This document shows, piece after piece, positions 1 to 7,643 of a DNA stretch of 8,171 nucleotides. The stretch is from Fidelibacterota bacterium (GTDB lineage Bacteria; Marinisomatota; Marinisomatia; Marinisomatales; TCS56), in NCBI GenBank assembly GCA_030634675.1, contig DAOWAH010000059.1:1-8171 (forward strand), written 5' to 3'. The first letter of the stretch is position 1. Every line of letters begins with the position of its first letter. The notes under the pieces are model-generated. The model was not told where the DNA came from. It ran no database searches and was given only the letters and a program-made list of their open reading frames with translations. The position numbers were made by a program, and so were the translations under genes.

Positions 1-2331
1 AAGATAGGTATCATCAACCAATACTTCTCGGGCTTTACTACCCGTAAAAGGACCCACGATACCAGCCTGTTCCATCTCATCGATCAATCTGGCTGCTCTG
101 GAATAACCTACCTTAAGACGACGTTGTAATAGAGAAATTGACCCCTGTTGATGTGTCACAACTAGTTGTACTGCATCATCAAATAATTCGTCACGGCTGC
201 TGGCATCAATTTCTCCCCCCCCAACCGCGGAAATTTCACGAATACTGGGTAATATCAACTCTCCTGGTTGTGGCTGCACCGCAATATGTTCCATCAGAGC
301 TTCAATCTCTTCCAGAGTGACATAGGCATTATGCAATCGCACCAATTCCCCGGACCCGGTACCAAGATAAAGCATATCGCCGTTTCCGATCAATTTCTCG
401 GCTCCCATTGTGTCTATTATCGTTCGGGAATCGATCTTGGAGGCTACCTGGAAGGCAATACGCGAAGGGAAATTAGCTTTAATAATCCCCGTAATAACAT
501 CAACTGATGGTCGCTGTGTAGCGATAACCAGATGAATTCCTACCGCCCGTGCCAGTTGCGCCAGACGAGCAATCGGCGCTTCCACATCCTTGGCACTCAT
601 CAGCATCAAATCTGCCAACTCATCCACTACAACGATTATATAAGGCATGATCGATTCATTGTTCTCGAGTGCCTTTTTATTAAACTCATCGATATTTCGA
701 ACAATTGAATCGGCCAGCATATTATAGCGGCGGGACATTTCGGATTCTACTGCCCTCAAAGCCAAGACCGAATTTTCTACCGTAGTAATAATGGGCTCAG
801 TAATGTCTTCCATGGCCAGTAAATGGTAACCTTGCAGCACCCGATACATGGTCATTTCGACCTTCTTGGGATCTATAATAACAAATTTTACCTGCTCCGG
901 TGTAGCCTGGTACAGGATACTGCAGATTATTGTATTTAAACAGACCGACTTACCTGAACCCGTTGTACCGGCAATTAGCAAGTGCGGCATTTTGGACAGA
1001 TCCATTGTGGCAATTTCGCCCGAAGTTGTTTTCCCAACTGCTAATGTCAGCAATGATTCAGCAGAAGCGAACTTTTCCGAATTGATCACGGATTTGAAAT
1101 AGACCACCGCTGGATTTCGATTAGGTATCTCAATGCCAACCGATGACTTACCTGGAATAGGTGCAATCACTCGGACACGACTGGCTTCCATCACTCGGGC
1201 AAGATCATCAGCTAGGGCGGTAAACTTACTGATGCGCACTCCCTCAGCCGGCTCCACCTCGAATAAAGTAATTACCGGTCCAGGAGAAACATTGACTACT
1301 TTGCCTTCTACACCAAAGGTGTTTAGTGAATTGACTAAGAAATTAGCCCGCTCTAACAGCTCCTCCCGGGTCTGTCCATCGATTACCCCCTCAGGAGTAG
1401 TCAGAATATCCGAGGATGGTAACTGATACCTGCGCCGAGGTTGTTTACGTTCCTTCAAAGCATCAAGATTGATTTCATCCTCGACAATTTCATCATCGAC
1501 CCGAATATCTTCTTCGGTGGTTGCATCAGAATTAACCGGGATTTGATCATTTTGTGTGGGACTTACCGGGAGATCACCCGGAGGGGCATCTTCATCCGTT
1601 GGATGTAACAATTCCAATTGACTTAAATAATCATCCTGTTCGGATTCCGGTTCTCCGGATTCTTGCGACCCGGATTCTGATCGCAAAGCCTCTTCCTCCA
1701 ATTCACGTTGCTGATCTATCTTTTTTAGCAAAGCCTTGGTATGCTTATATTTATCTTCTTCATCTTCGCGGGATTTCCTCAATTGGATCCTTGTATCCTG
1801 CCATGACCGGAATCTTTCACCCAACAATTTGAAAGGTGTGTAATAATTCCAATTGAAATAACTGCGCACCACCACCAGGTAGCCGGCCACTATTACCAGA
1901 CTGGTTCCTACAGTTCCCAAGAAATCATGTAAAGTTACCGCAATAACTCCACCAGTCAGACCGGAGTATAAAAGGTTGGGATTATAGGGATTACGGATTA
2001 TGGCCACTAATCCAATTCCAATTGCTGACAAAGCGATTAATACCAGTAAATGACCACTGAACCGGATTAAGGGCTTGACCGGTAGTTTACTGAATAACCA
2101 CCATCCCCAGGCTAATCCCAGGCAAGGAATTGCATAGGCAAAATAACCGATAAACAGCTTAATCAGGAAGTGGGCGGTATAAACCCCAACGATTCCCATG
2201 GGATTGTCAATCGCCAGTAAAGGTGACAATGAGGGCTCTTCGCTGGGACTGAAACCAATCAGGCTGGCTAGAACGAATAACGCAATAGCAATTGTAAGCA
2301 AACCGGCTATTTCTAAACGTTTTTCTTTCAT
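1..2331 (-). CDS. ftsK: FtsK/SpoIIIE-type DNA translocase, 3' end cut by the window edge
   Basis: A septum-anchored ATP-driven pump that moves double-stranded DNA during division and helps resolve chromosome dimers at dif with XerCD (family knowledge). I translated the frame by hand: 777 codons are visible without a stop. Residues 8-155 hold about four hydrophobic membrane segments. Residues 176-300 are a charged, Glu/Asp-rich linker. The motor follows, with Walker A GTTGSGKS at 455-462 (946-969) and Walker B IVVVDELADL with Asp570-Glu571. From about 714 a winged-helix gamma domain begins, with QRRLKVGYSRAARLIDEM, the DNA-reading part that recognises KOPS in homologues. The protein ends in REVLVDDTYL, so probably only a few residues are missing. 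The ATG is the only good start, because an in-frame TAA lies 18 bases upstream (2347-2349). That ATG overlaps the epimerase stop as ATGA and has no clear Shine-Dalgarno site, suggesting translational coupling. Identification is near certain. Confidence 0.96.
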   Translation of the reverse strand, partial: MKEKRLEIAGLLTIAIALFVLASLIGFSPSEEPSLSPLLAIDNPMGIVGVYTAHFLIKLFIGYFAYAIPCLGLAWGWWLFSKLPVKPLIRFSGHLLVLIALSAIGIGLVAIIRNPYNPNLLYSGLTGGVIAVTLHDFLGTVGTSLVIVAGYLVVVRSYFNWNYYTPFKLLGERFRSWQDTRIQLRKSREDEEDKYKHTKALLKKIDQQRELEEEALRSESGSQESGEPESEQDDYLSQLELLHPTDEDAPPGDLPVSPTQNDQIPVNSDATTEEDIRVDDEIVEDEINLDALKERKQPRRRYQLPSSDILTTPEGVIDGQTREELLERANFLVNSLNTFGVEGKVVNVSPGPVITLFEVEPAEGVRISKFTALADDLARVMEASRVRVIAPIPGKSSVGIEIPNRNPAVVYFKSVINSEKFASAESLLTLAVGKTTSGEIATMDLSKMPHLLIAGTTGSGKSVCLNTIICSILYQATPEQVKFVIIDPKKVEMTMYRVLQGYHLLAMEDITEPIITTVENSVLALRAVESEMSRRYNMLADSIVRNIDEFNKKALENNESIMPYIIVVVDELADLMLMSAKDVEAPIARLAQLARAVGIHLVIATQRPSVDVITGIIKANFPSRIAFQVASKIDSRTIIDTMGAEKLIGNGDMLYLGTGSGELVRLHNAYVTLEEIEALMEHIAVQPQPGELILPSIREISAVGGGEIDASSRDELFDDAVQLVVTHQQGSISLLQRRLKVGYSRAARLIDEMEQAGIVGPFTGSKAREVLVDDTYL

Positions 2332-3305
2332 AAATAAAGATTTTTGTTATTATTGGACATATGCTGATACCACTCCACGAAGCGCGTCAAACCAGTTTTA
2401 ATATCAGTTTTAGGTTCATATCCCAACCGCATCCTGGCTCGTTCAATATTGGCGTATGTCTGTACAACATCACCTGCTGGTATTTCAAGTTGTTCAAGAA
2501 TTGGGGTTTTTTCACAAATATCAGCAATTGTTTCAACTAGTTCAGATAATTTTATTGGATCGGAATTACCAAGGTTATATATAATAAAATCGTTGGGCTG
2601 TTTCATCACAGCAATAATACCATCAATAATATCATCAATATAAGTATAGTCCCGTGCTGTATCACCATCACCAAAAAAGGGAATCGGTTCACCTTTTAAG
2701 ATCATACGAACAAACTTGTGAATGGCCATTTCAGGACGTTGCCGGGGGCCATAAACTGTGAAAAACCTAAGACAGGACACTGGTATATGATACAAATGCT
2801 GATAGGTGTAACAAAGCAACTCACCCATTTTTTTTGTCGCTCCATAGGGAGAAATCGGCGAATCTACACGATCGTCCTCGGAAAAAGGTGTTTTGGTATT
2901 ATTACCATAAACTGAAGATGATGAAGCAAAGATAAAATGTTTCAGCCGGTGTTTTATGGCTGTTTCCAGTAAATTCTGAGTACCGATAATATTGTTTTCG
3001 GTATATACCAAAGGCTGTTCCATTGACGGGCGGACTCCAGCCATAGCAGCCAGATGTATTACAGTACCAAAATCATATTGTTGAAACAACTCGGCAATAA
3101 ATCTGCTGTCGCGAATATCACCTTTATGAAATTCAAATCGCTTATATCGGAAATGTCCCTCTTGATTCAATTGCTTTATTTTAGGATTATAAAAATTATT
3201 ATAATTATCTAAACAAATAACACGCCGGTTATTTTGTAATAACCGGTCAACCAAATTTGAACCGATAAATCCTGCTCCGCCGGTAACTAGAATTGATGTG
3301 CCCAT
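2328..3305 (-). CDS. NAD-dependent sugar-nucleotide epimerase, UDP-glucuronate 4-epimerase-like
   Basis: An extended short-chain dehydrogenase/reductase that probably inverts C4 of a UDP-sugar for surface polysaccharide. Numbering is from the ATG at 3305, giving 325 residues. Visible features are the Rossmann motif GGAGFIGS with Gly9, Gly12 and Gly15; HLAAMAGVR; a serine run SSSSVYG containing the likely catalytic Ser129; and SPYGATKK with Tyr154 and Lys158. The segment RFFTVYGPRQRPEMA (from 180) and the later ARDYTYIDDI are typical of UDP-glucuronate 4-epimerases (CapI/LspL group) rather than GalE. The exact substrate is not settled. A TTG four codons upstream (3317) is possible, but the ATG places the Rossmann motif where the family has it. 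Neither start has a strong ribosome site. The coding sequence is clearly AT-richer than ftsK, and its TGA stop overlaps the ftsK ATG. This suggests a later insertion into the cluster. Confidence 0.93.
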   Translation of the reverse strand: MGTSILVTGGAGFIGSNLVDRLLQNNRRVICLDNYNNFYNPKIKQLNQEGHFRYKRFEFHKGDIRDSRFIAELFQQYDFGTVIHLAAMAGVRPSMEQPLVYTENNIIGTQNLLETAIKHRLKHFIFASSSSVYGNNTKTPFSEDDRVDSPISPYGATKKMGELLCYTYQHLYHIPVSCLRFFTVYGPRQRPEMAIHKFVRMILKGEPIPFFGDGDTARDYTYIDDIIDGIIAVMKQPNDFIIYNLGNSDPIKLSELVETIADICEKTPILEQLEIPAGDVVQTYANIERARMRLGYEPKTDIKTGLTRFVEWYQHMSNNNKNLYL

Positions 3306-3343
3306 ACTGTATTTCAACCAAACAATAAGATTTTATGACATAC

Positions 3344-3367
3344 ATTATAAAAAATTATCAATTGATA
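3344..3367 (-). promoter_or_regulatory. Possible promoter with operator-like palindrome ahead of the epimerase
   Basis: In the AT-rich gap between gcvT and the epimerase, the minus strand reads a perfect TATAAT at 3349-3344. Six bases upstream of it is the 12-base perfect palindrome TATCAATTGATA (3356-3367). The palindrome would sit between the -35 and -10 positions, a common place for a repressor site. No recognisable -35 box lies 16-18 bases upstream, and AT-rich DNA yields such boxes by chance. The promoter is therefore tentative. If real, it would give the epimerase-ftsK pair transcription independent of gcvT. Confidence 0.3.
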
Positions 3368-3384
3368 TACTACTGTTACCTTCA

Positions 3385-4473
3385 TCAATCCTGAGCAGTC
3401 CCATCCTTATAAAAAGGCGGCTTCACAACCAGCGCCTTTTTAAATTGATCACGGATTGCCACCATAACCTCGTTGCCGGATTTAGTAAAACCACGGTTCA
3501 GATAGGCTAATCCAATACCCTTTTTCAATACCGGGGACTGTGTACCGCTGGTAATATATCCAATCTCATTGTCCTCATCGTAAACCTTGTAACCAGGACG
3601 CGGTATGGCTCGTTCCTGCATTTCTAAGCAGACCAGCCGGCGACTCCAATTAGTTTTCTTTTCCAGGATTGCTGCTTTACCAATAAAATCTCCCTTTTCC
3701 AATTTTGTTATCCATCCCAAGCCGGCTTCGATCGGATTGGTAGTTTCATCGATATCATTACCATAAAGACAATATTTCATTTCCAAGCGCAAGGTATCAC
3801 GAGCGCCTAGTCCGACCGGAACCAAACCATATTCAGCACCCTTTTGCAGCAATTCTGTCCAAATCAAGGGTATATCATCATTCTTACCGTAAATTTCGAA
3901 GCCCAGCTCTCCGGTATAACCAGTGCGGGCGATAGTTACCGCTTTCCCCGTCAGCGTTCCATTCCGGAAATGATAGAACGGAAGATCATCCAAATGATTC
4001 GATGCGATCTGGTTTAATATAGTACGTGCCTGGGGACCCTGAATAGCAATTAAACTGATTTTTTCACTGTGGTTTTCCAGTGACACCCCATCAATCAAGT
4101 GCTTTTCCATCCATTGATAATCATTGTTTATATTGGATGCATTAACGACAACCATAAAATAATCAGCAAAACGATAAATCAACAAATCGTCAACAATACC
4201 ACCATTATCGTAGCACATAGCCGAGTACTGAGCCTGGCCCTGCTTCAGCGCAGCAACATCATTGAGGGTTACATACTGCAAGAATTTTTCCGCCTTCGGC
4301 CCACTGACAATGAATTCACCCATATGACTAACGTCAAACAGTCCGGCAGCCGATCTTACGGTCAGATGTTCCTGGACAATTCCACTATATTGAACTGGCA
4401 TAGTATAGCCGGCAAAAGGTACAAGCTTGGCATTCAAAGCTACATGCTGATCATAGAGTGCGGTTCTTTTCAC
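3385..4473 (-). CDS. gcvT: Aminomethyltransferase, glycine cleavage system T protein
   Basis: Takes the aminomethyl group from lipoylated H protein and passes its methylene to tetrahydrofolate, releasing ammonia, in the cytoplasm. From the GTG at 4473 the protein has 362 residues, normal for the family. It starts MKRTALYDQHVALNAKLVPFAGYTMP, matching the usual GcvT opening. Visible motifs are GLFDVSHMGE, GGIVDD at 91-96 (the conserved acidic residue region near folate), VVVNASNINND, TGYTGELGFEI at 184-194 and LGARDTLRLE at 222-231, then a C-terminal barrel ending VVKPPFYK. A TTG at 4482 would add three residues but lacks a ribosome site. The GTG has a weak GGA a few bases ahead and fits the family start better. 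The 106-base gap upstream of the GTG (4474-4579) holds no gene, and I could not recognise a glycine riboswitch there. gcvH and gcvP are not in the window, so the cleavage system is split. An inverted repeat lies in the last 60 bases. Confidence 0.95.
   Translation of the reverse strand: MKRTALYDQHVALNAKLVPFAGYTMPVQYSGIVQEHLTVRSAAGLFDVSHMGEFIVSGPKAEKFLQYVTLNDVAALKQGQAQYSAMCYDNGGIVDDLLIYRFADYFMVVVNASNINNDYQWMEKHLIDGVSLENHSEKISLIAIQGPQARTILNQIASNHLDDLPFYHFRNGTLTGKAVTIARTGYTGELGFEIYGKNDDIPLIWTELLQKGAEYGLVPVGLGARDTLRLEMKYCLYGNDIDETTNPIEAGLGWITKLEKGDFIGKAAILEKKTNWSRRLVCLEMQERAIPRPGYKVYDEDNEIGYITSGTQSPVLKKGIGLAYLNRGFTKSGNEVMVAIRDQFKKALVVKPPFYKDGTAQD
3410..3442. repeat. Terminator-like inverted repeat inside the 3' end of gcvT
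   Basis: TAAAAAGGCG (3410-3419) and CGCCTTTTTA (3433-3442) are perfect 10-base inverted copies around a 13-base loop. The A-tract, GC core, T-tract arrangement resembles a bidirectional intrinsic terminator. It lies wholly inside the gcvT reading frame, encoding parts of FKKAL and PPFYK, about 23 bases before the stop codon. Termination there would lose the end of the gcvT message. Only four pairs are G-C, so termination is likely to be weak or absent. Confidence 0.35.
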
Positions 4474-4579
4474 GATTTCCAATCAATTTTCGAGTTTCGA
4501 TACACAAATCACAATATGGAATTAAGGTATACAAGATTAGGAAGAAAAATGGTTTTATTCAGAGATAATAGTTTTGAGT

Positions 4580-5773
4580 TCAATCTTCGAAATAATTTTT
4601 CAAAGCAGCTAATCCCAGATTGATATCCACGACGTCAATTCCGGAATATGCCAGTCGGATGAAATACTCTTTTTCATCCGCTAACGGCCGGCCAAAATGG
4701 TTGAGGGTACAAAATGAGACGCCAGGCTCATGCAAAGCTCCGGTCATCAGATCATTCACATACGTGAAACCCTTGCGCTTCATAACACTGGTAACATTGG
4801 GAAACAGATAAAATGTGCTGTTCGGAGTCGGTATATTGATGCCATCAATGGCATTTAAACCAGCGACTGCTGTATCACGCCGTTCCCTTAGAGTAGCCAG
4901 AATTTGTAATGGCCCACCAGGATCACCGGTTAAAGCTTCCAACATAGCCCATTGAATGAAATGATTTGAACAAGATTCAGCATTTACATTGAGTTTAGCG
5001 ATGATATTAATGATTTCTTCCGGGCCAACAGCAGCTCCCAGACGCCAACCAGTCATTGCGTATTTCTTTGAGAAGGTGTACAACACTACAGTCCGATCCC
5101 GCATTCCTGGAAAAGCGACAATTGAGCGCGGCTCACCGCCGTAACGAATTTCATAATAGGCTTCATCCGTCAATACCATCAGATTATGCTTGACAGCAAG
5201 TTCGGCTAAAGCAGCTATTTCCTCGGGAGTGGAGGCGGCACTGATTGGATTCTGATAATTGTTATAAATCAAAATCCGCGTTTTTTCAGTGATGGATTCT
5301 TCAAGTCGGTCAAGATCGATGGCAAATCCAGTGTCAGTTTCGGTATATCTGTATGGAACGGCTACGCCACCAAAAAATTCGATCTGTGATTCATAGATCG
5401 GATAGCCGGGATTAGGGTAGAGAACTTCGTCACCCCGATTCATGGTCGCAGCAATAAATTTGCCTATTACCGGTTTACCGCCCGGTTGAACGGCAACATT
5501 TTCCGGACCGTATACGACACCGCGACGCTCCCCCACATCATTTGCCAGGGTTTCACGCAATAGTGGTATTCCAGCGGCGGGACAATAACCGGTTTTTCCA
5601 TCCGCAATAGCCTTATTTGCGGCCTCAACGATATTTGCCGGAGTGGGCAGATTCATATCACCCAGATGAAAAGGATAAACCTTGTTCCCTTTTGCCGCCC
5701 AGGCAGCTGCTTGACCTGATACAGCAAAAGCGGTTTCGGTACCAAGACGATCAATTCTAGTCGCAATTTTCAT
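4580..5773 (-). CDS. PLP-dependent class I/II aminotransferase, substrate unknown
   Basis: A fold-type I aminotransferase, cytoplasmic, that moves an amino group between an amino acid and a 2-oxo acid through pyridoxal phosphate. It has 397 residues, full length for the aspartate aminotransferase-like group. The cofactor lysine is Lys236 in TFSKKYAMTGWRLG, with Arg244 contacting phosphate. Asp203 and Tyr206 in TDEAYYE should hold the pyridine ring. Arg373 in FIRLAYS is the likely carboxylate-binding arginine. GYCPAAGIPLLRETLA and VQPGGKPVI are the usual N-terminal landmarks. The usual NPTG is NPIS here (175-178), and the usual GEPDF-like segment reads HLGDMNLPTP, so this is a divergent subfamily and specificity cannot be assigned. 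The ATG start is well supported by AAAGGTG 4 bases ahead. The gene starts 9 bases after ruvA, so the two are probably cotranscribed, although their functions do not match. Confidence 0.92.
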   Translation of the reverse strand: MKIATRIDRLGTETAFAVSGQAAAWAAKGNKVYPFHLGDMNLPTPANIVEAANKAIADGKTGYCPAAGIPLLRETLANDVGERRGVVYGPENVAVQPGGKPVIGKFIAATMNRGDEVLYPNPGYPIYESQIEFFGGVAVPYRYTETDTGFAIDLDRLEESITEKTRILIYNNYQNPISAASTPEEIAALAELAVKHNLMVLTDEAYYEIRYGGEPRSIVAFPGMRDRTVVLYTFSKKYAMTGWRLGAAVGPEEIINIIAKLNVNAESCSNHFIQWAMLEALTGDPGGPLQILATLRERRDTAVAGLNAIDGINIPTPNSTFYLFPNVTSVMKRKGFTYVNDLMTGALHEPGVSFCTLNHFGRPLADEKEYFIRLAYSGIDVVDINLGLAALKNYFED

Positions 5774-5777
5774 ACTA

Positions 5778-5784
5778 CACCTTT
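5778..5784 (-). promoter_or_regulatory. Ribosome binding site of the aminotransferase, overlapping the ruvA stop
   Basis: The minus strand reads TAAAGGTGTAGTATG. The last bases of the ruvA TAA stop (5783-5785) are also the first of AAAGGTG, which stands 4 bases before the aminotransferase ATG. This fixes the start and suggests that ribosomes ending on ruvA can restart on the next gene. Confidence 0.7.
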
Positions 5785-6376
5785 ACATTTTTGATAGAGC
5801 CTTTTTGATGATGGTTTCCAGTCCCCCTGATAATTGACCATCTTTCTCCAGTTCCTTGAGAACCCGCTGACTTTGTGAACGCTTATATCCGAGCGACATC
5901 AAAGCCAGGATAGCGTCATTATGTAGGGGGGTAGTTTCAGTTGACAAAAAATCAAGGTTGTCGTCTTCCTGAAAAGCAACAAATTTCTCTTTTAATTCGA
6001 GAATAATCCGTTTAGCTGTTTTAGGTCCGATTCCAGGCACTCTGGTAAGTGATTTAACATCACCGGCTATTATCCGGTTTTTAAACTCACGTGGATTTGT
6101 ACCCGACAATATTGTCATGGCTGATCGAGGACCAATTCCGGTTATAGCAATTAATAATAGAAATAATTTCCGTTCTTCAACACTGGAAAAACCGTATAAA
6201 TTCAAAATATCTTCCCGGACATGCAGATAAGTAAGCAAATCCACTGCTTCGTCTATGTTCGGCAGGTGATCGTAAGTTGGTACACTTATATTTAATTTTA
6301 ATCGAAATCCATTTATATCAATGATGATTTCGGTGGGCTGTTTGGAGTGCAGTCGTCCGGCAATTGAATCAATCAT
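5783..6376 (-). CDS. ruvA: Holliday junction branch migration protein RuvA
   Basis: RuvA binds four-way DNA junctions as a tetramer and loads the RuvB motor; RuvC then cuts. From the ATG at 6376 the protein has 197 residues, close to the usual 200. It begins with an OB-fold (MIDSIAGRLHSK to about 62). VREDIL carries the acidic pin pair Glu55-Asp56, at the same positions as in E. coli. Two helix-hairpin-helix motifs follow: ITGIGPRSAM around 78-87 and VPGIGPKTAKRIILELKEK around 113-131. After an acidic linker, domain III (HNDAILALMSLGYKRSQSQRVL, about 152-173) is the RuvB-binding part and appears complete. A TTG two codons upstream (6382) is less likely, since family members start MI-. ruvA follows ruvC by 9 bases. 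ruvB is not next, unlike in many bacteria, so it must lie elsewhere. Confidence 0.97.
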   Translation of the reverse strand: MIDSIAGRLHSKQPTEIIIDINGFRLKLNISVPTYDHLPNIDEAVDLLTYLHVREDILNLYGFSSVEERKLFLLLIAITGIGPRSAMTILSGTNPREFKNRIIAGDVKSLTRVPGIGPKTAKRIILELKEKFVAFQEDDNLDFLSTETTPLHNDAILALMSLGYKRSQSQRVLKELEKDGQLSGGLETIIKKALSKM

Positions 6377-6385
6377 TTTCAACTC

Positions 6386-6856
6386 TCATAGCTTCTGGTG
6401 CAAATGGCAAATGGCAATAGCAAGAGCATCCGAGGCATCTATTGGCGTTGGCAACTCCTTCAAATGTAGTATTGATTTTACCATAAATTGCACCTGATCT
6501 TTAGTTGCGGCACCGTTACCAACTACTGATTGCTTAATCTTCCGCGGAGCATATTCAAAACAAGGAGTTTTTGTTTGTGCGCCGGCCAGCATCAATACAC
6601 CCCGGGCTTGACCCAATAATACCGCTGTTTTGATATTTTTACCATGGAAAGTATCTTCAATTGCAACCACATCGGGCTGATACTGTTTTATAGCTTCCAT
6701 AATACTGGTAAACAGAAAATCCAATCGCTCAGCTAATGGTTTTTTTGCTGGTGGTTTAATAGTGCCATGATGATGATATTTAATATCATTTCCAGCTTGA
6801 TCAACAATTCCAATACCCGTGATAATTAATCCCGGATCGATTCCAATGACCCGCAT
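6386..6856 (-). CDS. ruvC: Holliday junction resolvase RuvC
   Basis: A dimeric, magnesium-dependent endonuclease with an RNase H fold that makes paired nicks in RuvAB-bound Holliday junctions. It has 156 residues, slightly shorter than E. coli RuvC (about 173) because the C-terminus stops soon after the core. All four catalytic acids are visible: Asp7 in IGIDPGL, Glu67 in VVAIEDTF, and Asp140 and Asp143 in TPIDASDALAIA. The DNA-contact segment YAPRKIKQSVVGNGAATKDQV (about 102-122) is typical. The ATG at 6856 puts IGIDPG at the normal distance. It starts 5 bases after the yebC stop with only a weak, distant AGG, so translation is probably coupled to yebC. Confidence 0.97.
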   Translation of the reverse strand: MRVIGIDPGLIITGIGIVDQAGNDIKYHHHGTIKPPAKKPLAERLDFLFTSIMEAIKQYQPDVVAIEDTFHGKNIKTAVLLGQARGVLMLAGAQTKTPCFEYAPRKIKQSVVGNGAATKDQVQFMVKSILHLKELPTPIDASDALAIAICHLHQKL

Positions 6857-6861
6857 AAAGA

Positions 6862-7608
6862 TTAAGCCTGCGAAATTAGTTCTTCATCGATATCAAAATT
6901 AGAGAATACGTTTTTAATATCATCATGATCTTCTAACAATTCCATTAAGGTCATTAATTTCTCCGCTGCTGGTCCGGTTACATTTTGCAGGTTTTTTGGT
7001 ACCATTTCCAACTCGGATGCTTCTATTTCATACTGTTGCGACTCCAGGGCTTCGCGGACATTCATCAAATCAACCGGACTGGTTGTAATAATAAAAACTT
7101 CCTCTTCTTCGCTATTAAAATCTTCCGCTCCGGCTTCTAATGCTGCTTCAAATAAAGATTCTTCGTCTACCCCCGCTTTCATAATAGAAATCGTTCCTTT
7201 TCTGTCAAACATCCAGGCGACACTGCCATTTTCACCGAGGTTCCCGCCGTATTTTGTTATCAAGTGCCTAATTTCCGCCACAGTTCGATTTTTATTATCT
7301 GTTAATATTTCCATCAAGATAGCAACTCCGCCCGGTCCATATGCCTCATAAGTGGCTTCTTCAAAGGTCTGTCCCGGCAATTCGCCGGTACCTTTTTGTA
7401 TCGCCCGCTTGATATTTTCCTGGGGCATGTTGGCGCTTTTAGCCAAGATGATTGCCTGCCGCAACTGGGGATTAGCTTCTTCGTCGCCACCACCAACCCG
7501 AGTGGCAACCATTATTTCTTTGATTATTTTAGTAAATATTTTCCCGCGTTTTTGATCAGTAACGGCTTTTTTCCGTTTGATCGTAGCCCATTTACTGTGT
7601 CCGGACAT
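6862..7608 (-). CDS. yebC: YebC/PmpR (TACO1-like) family protein
   Basis: A widely conserved cytoplasmic protein, 248 residues, the normal length. Family members were first described as DNA-binding transcription regulators (PmpR of Pseudomonas). Later work connects YebC and mitochondrial TACO1 to translation of stall-prone, proline-rich stretches. I cannot tell from sequence which role applies here. It opens with the family signature MSGHSKWATIKRKKA, then RGKIFTKIIKEIMVA, NPQLRQAI, AKSANMPQENIKRAI at 56-70 and YEAYGPGGVAI at 87-97. An acidic C-terminal domain with EAGAEDF follows. The ATG at 7608 is fixed by AAAAGGTGA 3 bases ahead. It is first in the yebC-ruvC-ruvA block, an arrangement shared with many bacteria. 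The 101 bases upstream probably hold its promoter, though no convincing -35/-10 pair is visible. Confidence 0.97.
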   Translation of the reverse strand: MSGHSKWATIKRKKAVTDQKRGKIFTKIIKEIMVATRVGGGDEEANPQLRQAIILAKSANMPQENIKRAIQKGTGELPGQTFEEATYEAYGPGGVAILMEILTDNKNRTVAEIRHLITKYGGNLGENGSVAWMFDRKGTISIMKAGVDEESLFEAALEAGAEDFNSEEEEVFIITTSPVDLMNVREALESQQYEIEASELEMVPKNLQNVTGPAAEKLMTLMELLEDHDDIKNVFSNFDIDEELISQA

Positions 7609-7611
7609 AAA

Positions 7612-7620
7612 TCACCTTTT
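7612..7620 (-). promoter_or_regulatory. Strong Shine-Dalgarno site of yebC
   Basis: The minus strand reads AAAAGGTGA followed by TTT and the yebC ATG. AGGTGA matches the 3' part of the full anti-SD complement (GGAGGTGA), for which a 3-base spacing is appropriate. It is the clearest ribosome site in the window and shows that this organism uses SD-led initiation. Confidence 0.75.
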
Positions 7621-7643
7621 TAAATATGGTTAAAATTAGCTAT

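Noticed and set aside
848..1832. Several 80-100 residue plus-strand open frames (848-1102, 1133-1426, 1554-1832)
   Set aside because: All are antisense to ftsK, which reads through the whole region without a stop and shows full motor motifs.
4474..4579. Possible glycine riboswitch upstream of gcvT
   Set aside because: The gap is 106 bases and AT-rich, and I could not find the conserved helices of a glycine aptamer. It would also be short for a tandem aptamer plus expression platform.
4099..4623. 174-residue plus-strand open frame spanning the gcvT-aminotransferase gap
   Set aside because: It lies antisense to the gcvT start and the aminotransferase end. The translation has no recognisable domain, and both overlapped genes are strongly conserved, so it is a shadow frame.
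7314..7508. 64-residue minus-strand frame inside yebC
   Set aside because: It is an out-of-frame shadow within a well-conserved gene and has no recognisable features.
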